Position numbers and translations under genes: made by a program. Source: Lachnospiraceae bacterium (lineage in GTDB: Bacteria; Bacillota; Clostridia; Lachnospirales; Lachnospiraceae). From it: a stretch of DNA of 42,031 bases. How positions within the stretch are numbered: position 1 is the stretch's first letter; each line of letters begins with the position of its first letter. Location of the stretch: contig JAUNCZ010000029.1 in assembly GCA_030526405.1 (NCBI GenBank), positions 1 through 42,031 on the forward strand. Reading direction: 5' to 3'. Positions 15,402 to 24,658 of the stretch are shown piece by piece. A model generated the notes under the pieces. That model saw only the letters and a program-made list of their open reading frames with translations. It made no database searches and had not been told where the DNA came from.

Positions 15402-15495
15402 ATCTCTTTTCCCCGTACTCAATATTTTTATCAACTGCCCGGCTGCCGACTGCCGGACTTCCTTCTGAAAACATACACTCTGTCTGTTTCTATCC

Positions 15496-15530
15496 AGTAT
15501 AGCATATTTTTTTCGAATTGCGTGGGGTCA
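15496..15530 (-). promoter_or_regulatory. Extended -10 promoter of the GYF_2 gene
   Basis: On the - strand, TGCTATACT (TATACT at 15496-15501 complement) has the extended TG motif. An A-run lies upstream and no good -35 is seen. Confidence 0.5.
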
Positions 15531-15595
15531 GAGGATATTGCCACAAAGAACTACAGACCGCACACAGACGTTGGCTCGTTGCTCCCGTAAAACAA

Positions 15596-15632
15596 AGCAG
15601 CCGCACCCTGTGACGGATGCGGCTGCTCTGTT
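15596..15632. terminator. Bidirectional terminator
   Basis: AGCAGCCGCA (15596-15605) pairs with TGCGGCTGCT (15618-15627), followed by CTGTTTTT on the + strand and TTTGTTTT on the - strand. It most likely ends the regulator gene at 15827. The rest of 15402-15826 shows no gene. Confidence 0.75.
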
Positions 15633-15826
15633 TTTACTACACAACAATACCCAAATGAAAATAGGCAAAAGAAGAATCCTTTGCATCTCCTATTATACTC
15701 TTTATCCGGCCTTTATTGCGTTGAAATTATGTCACTTCTGTCATTTTTTCATACTGGCAGTCACTGGCATTATGACATGCTGACAGCTCAGTATTTCTGT
15801 CAGGAACTGTCTCTTTTCGACTCCCC

Positions 15827-17395
15827 CTACAGGTATTCTCCGGTCAGCTCCGCCAGTGTGCTCTCACCCCAGCTGTAATTGGACAGGTAACTTCCCTTAA
15901 ACAGCTGAGCATACTCCTCCTCACCGGAGAGATACTCATACAGGTCGCATCGTACCCTCTCTGTTACCAGTCTTCGCTTTCCGTTGACCGATTCAATAAT
16001 ATCCGCCACCCCGTATTCCTCCAGAGTGTTTTTCAGACGGAGGGCCACCTTTCTGTAGCGGGCCATGGTCAGGGAATTGGCTGGCTCATTCTCCCACAGA
16101 AAACCGATGGCCTCCTCCGAGGTGACAAAGCCACCTTTCCTGTCTGCCAGAAGGGCAAACAGCTCCTTTGCCTTGCTGTTTCGGAAAGCGATGGGTTTCT
16201 CCCCCACAAATACATCGAAATAGCCAAAGGTACGGATATACACCAGGGTTTCTGTCTTTTTTTCCGGACTGTTTTTCATGCGGTGCAGCATCACGTAGCA
16301 TTTTCCCGATCCGTCGTATTTTCTGGAGCAAATGGCTCTGATCCGACGATAGGTGTTTCTCTGAATATCATAATACATGAATTCTGTCTCTCCCTTTGAA
16401 AACAGGGTTTCGATATCTCCCCGGGAGATTCCTCCTTTGGCGATGAATTCATCGATGGTGGGCCGCAGATCTGTCAGTGTCTCCCACTGCTCTCTTGTAT
16501 AACCGAAAAAGCTGCACATGTTGTCACTGGTATACAGGGGCTTGACACGATTATCCTCCAGCTCAAAGGCCAGCATGCCCTCTGTAAACTGCATGGTCAG
16601 AGCCTGCATGTTCTTCAGGGTGTCATTCTCCTGGCGGAGCACCTCCGCCTCCTCCTCACTCTGACAGCATCGGCAGCAAAACAGGCTGATGTCCTCATCC
16701 AGCTTCAGAAATAGACCTGCATAGGGACGCATTTCTCCGGTGGAACATCTGGCATGGTAAAAGATCCTTTCCGGTCTGTCATCCGCTATATTCCGGTTCT
16801 CACTGAAAAACTCCTTCAGAGACTGTCTGTCCTCCTCTGCAGCGGTGCTGGTGATCCAGTTGTCGATGGCCACATCCATCTCCATGGGAATGTTCTGAAG
16901 CCACTGGAAGCTGGGGGAATTCTCTCCGTAGAGACATTTTACAATATTGTTTTTTCCGTCAAATTCAAATATTTTATCATAGACCTCAGAGAGGGCCCGC
17001 AGATATTTCCCTGTCTCCTTCTGCTGACGGGTCTTCTGCTGTTCTGTAATATTTGTCAGCACAGAATCTGCCATTCGGTGTCCATTCTGAAAATAGACGG
17101 TGATGGTATCGATCACGTGAATCACCTGACCCGAAGTGTCCAGAAGCCTGTACTGCAGTGAGCCGCTTCCCTCAAGATACATGAGAAAACTTTCATACTC
17201 CTCACGATCGTCCGGATGAATAAACGAAACATAGCCGTCCCTGTCCTGCTGCAGCAGCTCTTCCTCCCCTGTACCCAGCATTCTGCAGAGATTTCCACCT
17301 GCATAGCACAGATGTCTGGGGGGATCCAGGATATACTGGTGAAAGCCACTGATGCGGTTTATTGCATCCAGCGGTGAAAAAGGCTGATTGTTCAT
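15827..17395 (-). CDS. PAS-domain sensor fused to a SARP-like DNA-binding domain
   Basis: 522 residues from ATG at 17395, 5 bases after TGGAGG; an ATG five codons earlier overlaps the ribosome site. Residues about 10-120 are PAS-like (FIHPDDREEYESFLMYLEGSGSLQYRLLD, a PAS_3 pattern). A second PAS-like region covers about 275-370 (NMCSFFGYTREQW). The middle contains a CCRCC cluster (about residue 232), possibly metal-binding. From about 385 a winged-helix/OmpR-SARP-type domain (YIRTFGYFDVFVGEKPIAFRNSKAKELFALLADRKGGFVT) is followed by a short BTAD-like helical part. It is a one-component transcription regulator; signal and targets unknown. Confidence 0.72.
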   Translation of the reverse strand: MNNQPFSPLDAINRISGFHQYILDPPRHLCYAGGNLCRMLGTGEEELLQQDRDGYVSFIHPDDREEYESFLMYLEGSGSLQYRLLDTSGQVIHVIDTITVYFQNGHRMADSVLTNITEQQKTRQQKETGKYLRALSEVYDKIFEFDGKNNIVKCLYGENSPSFQWLQNIPMEMDVAIDNWITSTAAEEDRQSLKEFFSENRNIADDRPERIFYHARCSTGEMRPYAGLFLKLDEDISLFCCRCCQSEEEAEVLRQENDTLKNMQALTMQFTEGMLAFELEDNRVKPLYTSDNMCSFFGYTREQWETLTDLRPTIDEFIAKGGISRGDIETLFSKGETEFMYYDIQRNTYRRIRAICSRKYDGSGKCYVMLHRMKNSPEKKTETLVYIRTFGYFDVFVGEKPIAFRNSKAKELFALLADRKGGFVTSEEAIGFLWENEPANSLTMARYRKVALRLKNTLEEYGVADIIESVNGKRRLVTERVRCDLYEYLSGEEEYAQLFKGSYLSNYSWGESTLAELTGEYL

Positions 17396-17442
17396 AAATA
17401 CCTCCATCAAAGATGTATCCTATAGCTGAATAGCTTTCATCT

Positions 17443-17471
17443 ATTATCCCATAGAGTGCCAATATCGTCAA
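17443..17471 (-). promoter_or_regulatory. Promoter of the PAS-SARP gene
   Basis: On the - strand: -35 TTGACG, exactly 17 bases, -10 GATAAT, about 50 bases before the start codon. Confidence 0.7.
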
Positions 17472-17503
17472 ATCCTCCGGAATTCCCAACAGTTATCGGA
17501 AGT

Positions 17504-17593
17504 AACAAAGTGCGTTTTCAACGCACTCCCGCAGCCTAATTTAACATAAAACGCAACTTTGTTCCGCGCGCGCAACGAAGTGTAGCTGCGCAT
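17504..17593. repeat. Hairpin repeat, copy A
   Basis: AACAAAGTGCGTTTT (17504-17518) pairs with AAAACGCAACTTTGTT (17548-17563). CGCGCGCGC follows, then AACGAAGTGTAGCTGCGCAT. A second copy lies at 36986-37076, and its last part also occurs at 9376-9395 before the structured repeat. It directly abuts structured repeat copy 2. Confidence 0.8.
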
Positions 17594-17604
17594 CTGTGTT
17601 TTGG

Positions 17605-17838
17605 TTTAACAGGAAATTGACGCAATTTCCTGTTAAGATTACAGTGTCAAAAGGTCAGAGCCACCGGTGCTTGCACGTACGGTGGTGATAGACCTTGTGA
17701 CACGCCCCAAAGATGAGGATGTAAGTGGGGCGCAAGCACCACGATATCCGAATCTTGGGGAGGATTGTGGGAGTACGAAGTACGAAACAATCCGTGTAAT
17801 CTGTTTTTGGGGGCTTTTGACACCCGAATCCTGTTAAA
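17605..17838. repeat. Structured intergenic repeat, copy 2
   Basis: 234 bp with perfect 10-bp inverted ends (TTTAACAGGA / TCCTGTTAAA) and the same internal pairings as copy 1. The end hairpin AACAGGAAATT/AATTTCCTGTT is perfect here and GGTGG pairs CCACC. Where copy 1 differs (C for T, A for G) the pair stays a G-U wobble only if the - strand is the RNA. Confidence 0.85.
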
Positions 17839-17940
17839 AAAAAGAAAACCTGTCATCTCCCGGACAGCTGCCAGATGGCGCTGCCGGAAGAAACAGGTTT
17901 TCTCCTGATTAAAGGTTATGTATGTAATATTGATTCTGCC

Positions 17941-19575
17941 TTAGTTGTTAGCTGCACGAAGCTCTGTTTTACGGATCTTTCCGCTGATGGTCTTCGGCAT
18001 CTCCTTAACAAACTCAATGAGACGAACCCATTTGTACTCAGCCAGTCTGGAGTTGGTGAAATCCTTGATTTCCTTCTCCATCTCCGGAGTAGGCTCTCCA
18101 TGACCCAGAACAACGAAGGCCTTGATTGCCTGACCTCTCAGCTTGTCCGGAACACCGATAACGCTGCATTCCACAACTGCCGGATGCTCCATCAGCACGT
18201 TCTCCACCTCGTAAGGACCTACGCGGTAGCCGCCTGTTTTGATGATGTCATCAAAACGGCCGTGGAACCAGTACAGTCCCTGCTCATCTCTGTAGGCTGC
18301 ATCACCGGTATGGTACACACCATCTCGCCATACGTGATCGTACTGCTCCTGATTGTCCAGATAGCCACAGAATACACCGATCTGCTTTCCGCTCTCAGGA
18401 GGAAGGATCACTACCTCTCCAATCTCTCCGTCCTCTACAGGATTTCCCTCTTTATCACGGAGCTCAATGTTGTACAGAGGGGAGATTCTTCCCATGGAAC
18501 CCTCCACAGGATCCATACCCTTGAAGTTGGCCATCAGAAGGGTGGTCTCTGTCTGTCCGTAGCCCTCACAGAGCTCCAGACCGGTACGCTGCTGGAATCT
18601 TCTGAACACCTCCGGTGCCAGGATCTCTCCTGCTGTGGTGGCATGCTTCAGACTTGGCATATCCGGGATACCCTTTCTTACCAGATAACGATATACCGTT
18701 GGCGGTGCACAGAAGCTGGTAACGCCGTAGCGGTTGATCACAGAGCACAGCTGCTTTGGATCAAAGTTGTCAAAATCGAAGACCATAACGGCACTTCCGA
18801 TGAGCCACTGTCCATAAAGTTTTCCCCAGGAGGCCTTCGCCCAGCCTGTCTCGGCCACGGTAAAATGCAGTCCGTCCTCCTGTGCCTGCTGCCAGTATTT
18901 TGCTGTTACGATATGTGCTAAAGGATAGGAGAAGTCGTGGATTACGCCCTTCGGATATCCTGTTGTTCCTGATGTAAAATACAGAAGCATCGGATCTGTG
19001 GCTTTGGTATCTACCCGCTCCAGCTCAGAGGAAGCCTCTTTCATCTCCTCTGTCATATTGCGGTAGCCTGGAATGTCCCTGCGTACAGTCCAGAGAATGC
19101 TGTTGCTGCCAACCTCCTCAACTGCTGCCTTCAGATGCTCGGCAGCCTCGCCGTAAGGAGTGCAGACAATGCCATTTACCTTTGCCATACGGATACGGTA
19201 TACATAGTCTCTGACGGTAAGCATATGGGTGGCAGGAATTGCTGTAACACCCAGCTTATGAAGAGCCAGCACTGCAAACCAGTACTCATAGTGACGCTTC
19301 AGCACCAGCATGACACGGTCGCCCTTTTTAAGGCCTGCTGCCTTGAATACGTTGGCCATGCGGTCTGACTGCTCCTTCATATCGCGGAATGTGAAAAATG
19401 CTTCCTCATTCTCTGCATTGCACCATACCATGGCTCTCTTTTCCGGAGTCTCAGCTGCGATGGCATCCACCACATCATAGGCAAAATTGAAGTTGTCCGG
19501 GTAATTCAGGGAAATGTCCTGGAGAGCGCCCTGCTCATCCACTATCTCTGTACAATATCTTTTATAAATACTCAT
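17941..19575 (-). CDS. Acyl-CoA synthetase (AMP-forming, medium-chain type)
   Basis: 544 residues. Adenylate-forming family: P-loop YFTSGTTGYPKG (199-210), GYGQTET (338-344), YHTGDAA, GRFDDIIKTGGYRVGPYEVE and the catalytic Lys in KTISGKIRK (near 532). The closest overall type is medium-chain acyl-CoA synthetase (ACSM/MACS). It activates a carboxylic acid to acyl-AMP and then a thioester. The start overlaps the accA stop (ATGA) with AAGGAG upstream, so it is translated with the FAS operon. It may activate exogenous fatty or branched acids, or supply a primer. Substrate length cannot be read from the sequence. Confidence 0.85.
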   Translation of the reverse strand: MSIYKRYCTEIVDEQGALQDISLNYPDNFNFAYDVVDAIAAETPEKRAMVWCNAENEEAFFTFRDMKEQSDRMANVFKAAGLKKGDRVMLVLKRHYEYWFAVLALHKLGVTAIPATHMLTVRDYVYRIRMAKVNGIVCTPYGEAAEHLKAAVEEVGSNSILWTVRRDIPGYRNMTEEMKEASSELERVDTKATDPMLLYFTSGTTGYPKGVIHDFSYPLAHIVTAKYWQQAQEDGLHFTVAETGWAKASWGKLYGQWLIGSAVMVFDFDNFDPKQLCSVINRYGVTSFCAPPTVYRYLVRKGIPDMPSLKHATTAGEILAPEVFRRFQQRTGLELCEGYGQTETTLLMANFKGMDPVEGSMGRISPLYNIELRDKEGNPVEDGEIGEVVILPPESGKQIGVFCGYLDNQEQYDHVWRDGVYHTGDAAYRDEQGLYWFHGRFDDIIKTGGYRVGPYEVENVLMEHPAVVECSVIGVPDKLRGQAIKAFVVLGHGEPTPEMEKEIKDFTNSRLAEYKWVRLIEFVKEMPKTISGKIRKTELRAANN

Positions 19576-20360
19576 GATAACTCCTTCACCTGACCGATGC
19601 GTCGGAATCTGTCATAACGTTTTGTGATCAGTTCCGGATCCCGACTGAGCATAGCCAGTTCATTCTGCAGGTCACTCTGGATTCGATCATAAAAGGCCTG
19701 CTGTCCCATATCATTTTCTGAGATGATCTTCTCAATAACGCCCAGTTTAAGAGCGTCTGCTGCGGTAAGCCTCAGGCTGGCTGCTGCTTCCTCTGCCTTT
19801 TTCGCATCCTTCCACAGAATGCTGGCACAGCCCTCCGGTGAGATTACGGAATATACTGCATTGCTGAGCATCCATACACGGTCTGCCACCGCCAGTGCCA
19901 GAGCACCGCCGCTGCCGCCTTCTCCCACAAGAATGGAGATTACCGGCACGCAGAGTGTGGAAAACTCCATCAGATTCTCCGCAATGGCCTGGCCCTGTCC
20001 TCTCTCCTCTGCTCCGATTCCGCAGTTTGCGCCGGATGTATCCACGAAGCAGATCACTGGACGGCCGAACTTCTCTGCCTGCTTTGCAAGACGCAGAGCT
20101 TTTCGATATCCCTCCGGATGGGGAGCACCAAAGTTGCGATGGGCACGCTCCTTGGCAGTATGTCCCTTTTCAATTGCAATAACTGTTACACTTGTGTCTC
20201 CCAGGCGGGCGATTCCTCCCACCATGGCAGGATCATCGGCATACTGACGATCCCCGTGGAACTCCACAAAGTCAGTGAATATATGATGAATGTAGTCGAG
20301 ACCGGTGGGGCGCTTGCTGCTTCTTGCAAGCTTTACCACCGAATATGGTACCTGACTCAC
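19572..20360 (-). CDS. accA: Acetyl-CoA carboxylase carboxyltransferase subunit alpha
   Basis: 262 residues. The start is GTG, overlapping the accD stop (GTGA), with GGAGG upstream. Family motifs: HRNFGAPHPEGYRKALRLA, FVDTSGANCGIGAEERGQ, LVGEGGSGGALALAVADRV and SVISPEGCASILWKDA. Shorter than the E. coli protein because the N-terminal helical part is mostly absent, as usual in Firmicutes. With AccD it moves the carboxyl group from biotin to acetyl-CoA. Confidence 0.94.
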   Translation of the reverse strand: MSQVPYSVVKLARSSKRPTGLDYIHHIFTDFVEFHGDRQYADDPAMVGGIARLGDTSVTVIAIEKGHTAKERAHRNFGAPHPEGYRKALRLAKQAEKFGRPVICFVDTSGANCGIGAEERGQGQAIAENLMEFSTLCVPVISILVGEGGSGGALALAVADRVWMLSNAVYSVISPEGCASILWKDAKKAEEAAASLRLTAADALKLGVIEKIISENDMGQQAFYDRIQSDLQNELAMLSRDPELITKRYDRFRRIGQVKELS

Positions 20361-21217
20361 GCTTTACCTCCGTTCATATGCATATTCAGCAGCTGGGAAA
20401 GCAGCTTCTTCTGACTGTTTCGCGGTGCGATGCTGTCGATGAAACCGTGACGCAGTACAAACTCTGCTGTCTGGAAGCCCTTTGGAAGAGCTTTTTTTGT
20501 TGTCTGCTCAATAACCCTTGCTCCTGCAAATCCGATGGTTGCTCCCGGCTCTGCCAGCAGAATATCTGCCTCCATGGCAAAGCTGGCTGTTACGCCTCCT
20601 GTGGTAGGATCCGTAAGCACCGCAATATACAGAAGACCTGCATCGGAATGTCTTTTTACTGCTGCACTGGTTTTTGCCATCTGCATCAGGGACAGCAGTC
20701 CCTCCTGCATTCTGGCTCCTCCGGATACGGTATATCCCACCACCGGAAGTCGGTTCTTCTGTGCATACTCAAAGGTGCGGGTGATCTTCTCACCCACTGC
20801 ACTGCCCATGGAGCCCATCATAAAGCTTGGGTCCATCACAAACAGCGCACAGGCCTCTCCGCCGATCAGGGCTGTACCGCAAATCACTGCCTCCGGCTCA
20901 CCGCTGGCAGAACGGGAGGTCTCCAGCTTGTGGGAGTAGCCTGGGAATGAAAGAGGGTTGTCAGAACGAACATCCCGGAACAGTTCCACAAAGCTTCCCT
21001 TATCTGTAATCTGAGCGATTCTCTGGCGTGCATTGATTCGAAAATGCTGCCCGCAGGCGCAGACCATATGGTTGCTCCAGAGACGGCTCATTGGAATGGA
21101 TTTATGACAATTGGGGCAGATTTTTTCCGGCTCACCCGGATCACTATGAACAGGTGCTGCAGTTCTGCCGCCCTCTTCCAGCTGATTCTTTGGCTTTAAA
21201 AACTGAATAAATGCCAT
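20357..21217 (-). CDS. accD: Acetyl-CoA carboxylase carboxyltransferase subunit beta
   Basis: 286 residues. N-terminal zinc ribbon followed by the crotonase-like transferase domain (VSGGARMQEGLLSLMQMAKTSAA, DPTTGGVTASFAMEADI, GFAGARVIEQT). The ribbon cysteines are C34-P-N-C37 and C53-A-C55, so the second pair is C-x-C rather than the usual C-x2-C. GGGAGG precedes ATG. The stop overlaps the accA GTG start, as expected for an obligate heterotetramer. Confidence 0.93.
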   Translation of the reverse strand: MAFIQFLKPKNQLEEGGRTAAPVHSDPGEPEKICPNCHKSIPMSRLWSNHMVCACGQHFRINARQRIAQITDKGSFVELFRDVRSDNPLSFPGYSHKLETSRSASGEPEAVICGTALIGGEACALFVMDPSFMMGSMGSAVGEKITRTFEYAQKNRLPVVGYTVSGGARMQEGLLSLMQMAKTSAAVKRHSDAGLLYIAVLTDPTTGGVTASFAMEADILLAEPGATIGFAGARVIEQTTKKALPKGFQTAEFVLRHGFIDSIAPRNSQKKLLSQLLNMHMNGGKA

Positions 21218-21220
21218 TTA

Positions 21221-22528
21221 TCATCTACCTCCCATAAATGTCAGATCATACAATCCGGAAACGAAACGCTCGTCTCCGATAATTTTCAGCTGCTGCTCAA
21301 GGTTTGTATCCACACCCTGAACCACCAGCTCACAGAGAGCTGCACGCAACTTTCTCAGTGTCTCCTCACGGGTCTTTGCATAGACAATGACTTTTCCCAG
21401 AAGGGAGTCATAGTAAGGAGTTACTGCGGTACCTGTCACAAGACAGGTGTCAAAACGTACCTGTGGACCTCCCGGAACATGGAGAAGACCGATCTTTCCG
21501 CAGCTTCTTGCGTTGATACGGCACTCAATGGCACTTCCCTCCAGGCGAACATCCTTCTGCTCAAAATCAATCGGGATGCCTGCAGCAATACGGATCTGCC
21601 ATTTTACCAGATCGATGCCGGTGAGCATCTCCGTTACGCAGTGCTCCACCTGAAGACGAACATTCATCTCCATAAACCAGAAGTTTCCATCTGTATCCAA
21701 CAGGAACTCCAGTGTTCCTGCACCCACATATCCAAGTTTTTTCACAGCATCCACTGCCATGGCCATGAGCTCGTTACGCTTATTTCGCTGTACTGCAGGA
21801 GATGGTGTCTCCTCGATCAGCTTCTGGTTGCGCTGCTGTACGGAACAGTCACGCTCACCTAAGCACACTGCATTACCCCATTCATCTGCCAGGATCTGCA
21901 GCTCCACATGACGGGCAGGGAATACATATTTCTCCAGATACACACTGCCGTCACCAAAAGCGCTGAGAGCCTCTGCTGTAGCCTGATGCCAGTTTTCCTC
22001 CAGCTCTCCCTCTGATGGGATCAGTCGGATTCCGCGGCCGCCGCCTCCGGCACATGCCTTCAGCATAACAGGATAGCCGATTCGCTCAGCTGCTGCTTTT
22101 GCCTCCTCGATGGAAGGAAGGGCCTTTGTTCCTGGAATAACAGTCAGTTCTGTACTCTGAATCAGCTCTTTCAGCACAGCTTTGTCGCTGAGTCTCTCCA
22201 TCTGGGCCGGATCCGGTCCGATGAATACCAGGCCGTTCTTGCGGCATGCTCTGGCAAAGTGAGCATTTTCAGAAAGGAAGCCGTAGCCTGGATGGATGGC
22301 CTGTGCTCCTGAGAGCAGGGCAGTACTGATGATCTGGTTTTCGTTTAAGTAACTGTCTGCCGCTTCCGGGCCGCCGATGCAGAAACTTTCATCGGCCAGA
22401 GCCACGTGCAGGGCATCTTTATCTGCCTGGGAATACACCGCTACTGTAGCGATGCCCATCTCCTTGCAGGCACGGATGATGCGCACAGCGATCTCGCCCC
22501 GGTTGGCAATGAGAATCTTTGAAAACAT
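21221..22528 (-). CDS. accC: Biotin carboxylase, acetyl-CoA carboxylase subunit
   Basis: 435 residues, slightly shorter than the usual about 447. N-terminal MFSKILIANRGEIAVRIIRAC, ATP-grasp glycine loop GGGGRGIRLI (about 164), VYLEKYVFPARHVELQILAD, RDCSVQQRNQKLIEETPSP and MEMNVRLQVEHCVTEMLTGID (catalytic Glu/Arg region). It carboxylates biotin on AccB with ATP and bicarbonate. 3 bases after fabZ. Confidence 0.95.
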   Translation of the reverse strand: MFSKILIANRGEIAVRIIRACKEMGIATVAVYSQADKDALHVALADESFCIGGPEAADSYLNENQIISTALLSGAQAIHPGYGFLSENAHFARACRKNGLVFIGPDPAQMERLSDKAVLKELIQSTELTVIPGTKALPSIEEAKAAAERIGYPVMLKACAGGGGRGIRLIPSEGELEENWHQATAEALSAFGDGSVYLEKYVFPARHVELQILADEWGNAVCLGERDCSVQQRNQKLIEETPSPAVQRNKRNELMAMAVDAVKKLGYVGAGTLEFLLDTDGNFWFMEMNVRLQVEHCVTEMLTGIDLVKWQIRIAAGIPIDFEQKDVRLEGSAIECRINARSCGKIGLLHVPGGPQVRFDTCLVTGTAVTPYYDSLLGKVIVYAKTREETLRKLRAALCELVVQGVDTNLEQQLKIIGDERFVSGLYDLTFMGGR

Positions 22529-22531
22529 AGT

Positions 22532-22948
22532 TTATACTCCTGTGATGGCGAAAGAGAACTCAGCGCTGACGCAGGTTCTTCCGTCCACGCTGACGGTACC
22601 CTCTGCAAAGTAGAATGGATGTTTTGCACGGCGGATGTGGCAGCGTGTCTCTATAGTATCTCCCGGTTTCACCGGGCTTCTGAATTTTACGTTGTTAAGG
22701 CCGGTATATACCGGAAGTTTTCCGTCTGTCATCACGTCCTTCATAAGAACGCAGGCAGACTGGGCCAGGATCTCGCAGAGGATTACGCCTGGAACGATTG
22801 GATTTCCTGGGAAATGTCCTCTCAGAAAGAACTCATCGCCCTTTACGTGGTAATGTCCCACTGCTTCTTCTCCCACCAGGGATGCATCATCCAGAAGGAG
22901 CATATCCTCACGATGAGGAATGATCTCCATGATCTCTTCTCTGTTCAT
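22532..22948 (-). CDS. fabZ: 3-hydroxyacyl-ACP dehydratase
   Basis: 138 residues, hot-dog fold. IMEIIPHREDMLLLD at the start, catalytic His45 in GHFPGNPIVPG and Glu59 in CEILAQ. It dehydrates 3-hydroxyacyl-ACP to the enoyl form, the substrate of FabK. AGGGGGT precedes ATG. It sits between accB and accC, the common Firmicutes order. Confidence 0.95.
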   Translation of the reverse strand: MNREEIMEIIPHREDMLLLDDASLVGEEAVGHYHVKGDEFFLRGHFPGNPIVPGVILCEILAQSACVLMKDVMTDGKLPVYTGLNNVKFRSPVKPGDTIETRCHIRRAKHPFYFAEGTVSVDGRTCVSAEFSFAITGV

Positions 22949-22952
22949 GCTC

Positions 22953-23399
22953 TTACCCCCTGATGCGGAACAGTACAGTTCCGAACTCTACCATCTGGCC
23001 GTTTGTAACACAGATCTCCTCGATGACACCGTCGCAGTCAGCTGTGATCTCGTTCATCAGCTTCATTGCCTCTACGATGCAGAGTGTCTGGCCTTTCTTT
23101 ACTGTTGATCCAAGGGAAACGTAAGGCTCTGCATTCTCAGCAGGTGCTGCGTAGAAGATGCCCACGATCGGAGATGTAACGCTTACTCCGCCCTTTCCAT
23201 TATCAGAAGCAACTGCCGCAGGTGCTTCAGCCGGTGCTGCTGCTGCCTGGGCTGCTGCAGGTACAGTTACCACTGCAGGTGCCGCCTGGGCAACATTTCT
23301 CTCAAGGCGAACTACCTGATCCTTATCAGTGATTTCCAGTCCTGTTAATTCCAGCTCTTTCATCAGCTGGGCATATTTACGAATATCTGTTTCTTTCAT
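22953..23399 (-). CDS. accB: Biotin carboxyl carrier protein
   Basis: 148 residues from ATG at 23399, which shares a base with the fabF stop (TAATG); a longer in-frame version runs back into fabF and is not real. An N-terminal helical part and a long Ala/Pro linker (about 45-75) precede the biotinyl domain with VEAMKLMNEI, biotin on Lys113. The bioY-bioB genes in the same window supply its cofactor. Confidence 0.95.
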   Translation of the reverse strand: MKETDIRKYAQLMKELELTGLEITDKDQVVRLERNVAQAAPAVVTVPAAAQAAAAPAEAPAAVASDNGKGGVSVTSPIVGIFYAAPAENAEPYVSLGSTVKKGQTLCIVEAMKLMNEITADCDGVIEEICVTNGQMVEFGTVLFRIRG

Positions 23400-24640
23400 T
23401 ATTTCACCTTTCTGAAGGCCAGGCAGGCATTGTGACCACCAAAGCCAAGAGAGTTGGACAGACACAGATCGATCTCTGCCTCTACTGCTTTATTTGGTAC
23501 ATAGTTCAGATCGCAATCAGGATCAGCCTCTTTCAGGTTGATGGTTGGAGGAACGATTCCTGTCTCCAGAACCTTCAGACATGCAATTGCCTCTACTGCT
23601 CCGGCAGCACCCAGCATATGTCCTGTCATGGATTTTGTGGAGCTTACCAGTGCCTTGTAAGCAGCTTCCTCGCCAAGAGCTTTTTTGATGGCGATTGTCT
23701 CACCCTTATCATTGAGAGGTGTTCCTGTTCCGTGAGCATTCACATATACACGGTCAGCCTCTGTATAACCAGCCTCTGTAAGGGCCTGAACCATGGCGCG
23801 GGCACCGCCCTCTGCCTCTGGGTGTGGTGCTGTGATGTGGTGTGCATCGCAGGTGGAACCATATCCGCAAACCTCACCGTAGATCTTAGCTCCGCGTGCT
23901 ACTGCGTGCTCATACTCCTCCAGTACCAGTGCGCCTGCACCCTCACCGATAACGAAGCCGCCGCGGCGTGCATCGAATGGAAGGGAAGCTGCCTCTGGAT
24001 CCTCAGCTGTGGACAGAGCTTTCATGTTGATAAAGCCTGCAACACCGATCGGAACGATGGATGCCTCTGAACCACCTGTGATCACTGCATCTGCATAACC
24101 GTGACGGATCAGGCGCATTGCCTCACCGATGGCATTGGAGCCGGATGCACATGCTGTTACAGCAGGAAGTGCAGGTCCCTTGCAGTTAAAACGAATAGCA
24201 ATCTGGCCTGCAGCCATGTTTGCGATCATCATAGGAACCAGCAGAGGAGAAACACGGCCAGGACCGCGTTTTGTCATCTTGTCCATCTCCTTGGAGAGGG
24301 TATCCAGTCCACCGATACCGGAACCGTAGTATACGGAGATACGCTCAGGATCCACGTTACCGATGATGCCGCTCTCCTCAACAGCCTGTACTGCAGCGCC
24401 TACAGCGTACTGTGCGAACAGGTCTGTTCTTAAGGAATCGCTTTTGCTCATGTACTGAAGAGCATCAAAGTCTTTTACCTGTGCTCCCAGTTTTGCTTTA
24501 TAGTTTTCTGTATCAAAATATGTAATCGGGCCGATTCCGTTGTATCCGGAAATCAGATTATCCCACGCTGTTTTCATATCACTGCCGACTGGGCTGACAA
24601 TACCCATACCGGTAACAACAACTCTTCTGTTCTCGCTCAT
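23399..24640 (-). CDS. fabF: 3-oxoacyl-ACP synthase II
   Basis: 413 residues. Thiolase fold with active-site Cys164 in TACASGSNA and two His residues in NAHGTGTPLND and SMTGHMLGAAG. VVVTGMGIVSPVG at the start and NSLGFGGHNACLAF at the end are typical. AGGAGG precedes ATG. It elongates acyl-ACP with malonyl-ACP. No FabH-type initiating synthase is found beside it. Confidence 0.95.
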   Translation of the reverse strand: MSENRRVVVTGMGIVSPVGSDMKTAWDNLISGYNGIGPITYFDTENYKAKLGAQVKDFDALQYMSKSDSLRTDLFAQYAVGAAVQAVEESGIIGNVDPERISVYYGSGIGGLDTLSKEMDKMTKRGPGRVSPLLVPMMIANMAAGQIAIRFNCKGPALPAVTACASGSNAIGEAMRLIRHGYADAVITGGSEASIVPIGVAGFINMKALSTAEDPEAASLPFDARRGGFVIGEGAGALVLEEYEHAVARGAKIYGEVCGYGSTCDAHHITAPHPEAEGGARAMVQALTEAGYTEADRVYVNAHGTGTPLNDKGETIAIKKALGEEAAYKALVSSTKSMTGHMLGAAGAVEAIACLKVLETGIVPPTINLKEADPDCDLNYVPNKAVEAEIDLCLSNSLGFGGHNACLAFRKVK

Positions 24641-24658
24641 TTTTTACCTCCTGTACTC

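Noticed and set aside
17875..18921. 348-codon open frame antisense to the acyl-CoA synthetase
   Set aside because: Overlaps a gene with all adenylation motifs; no recognisable protein.
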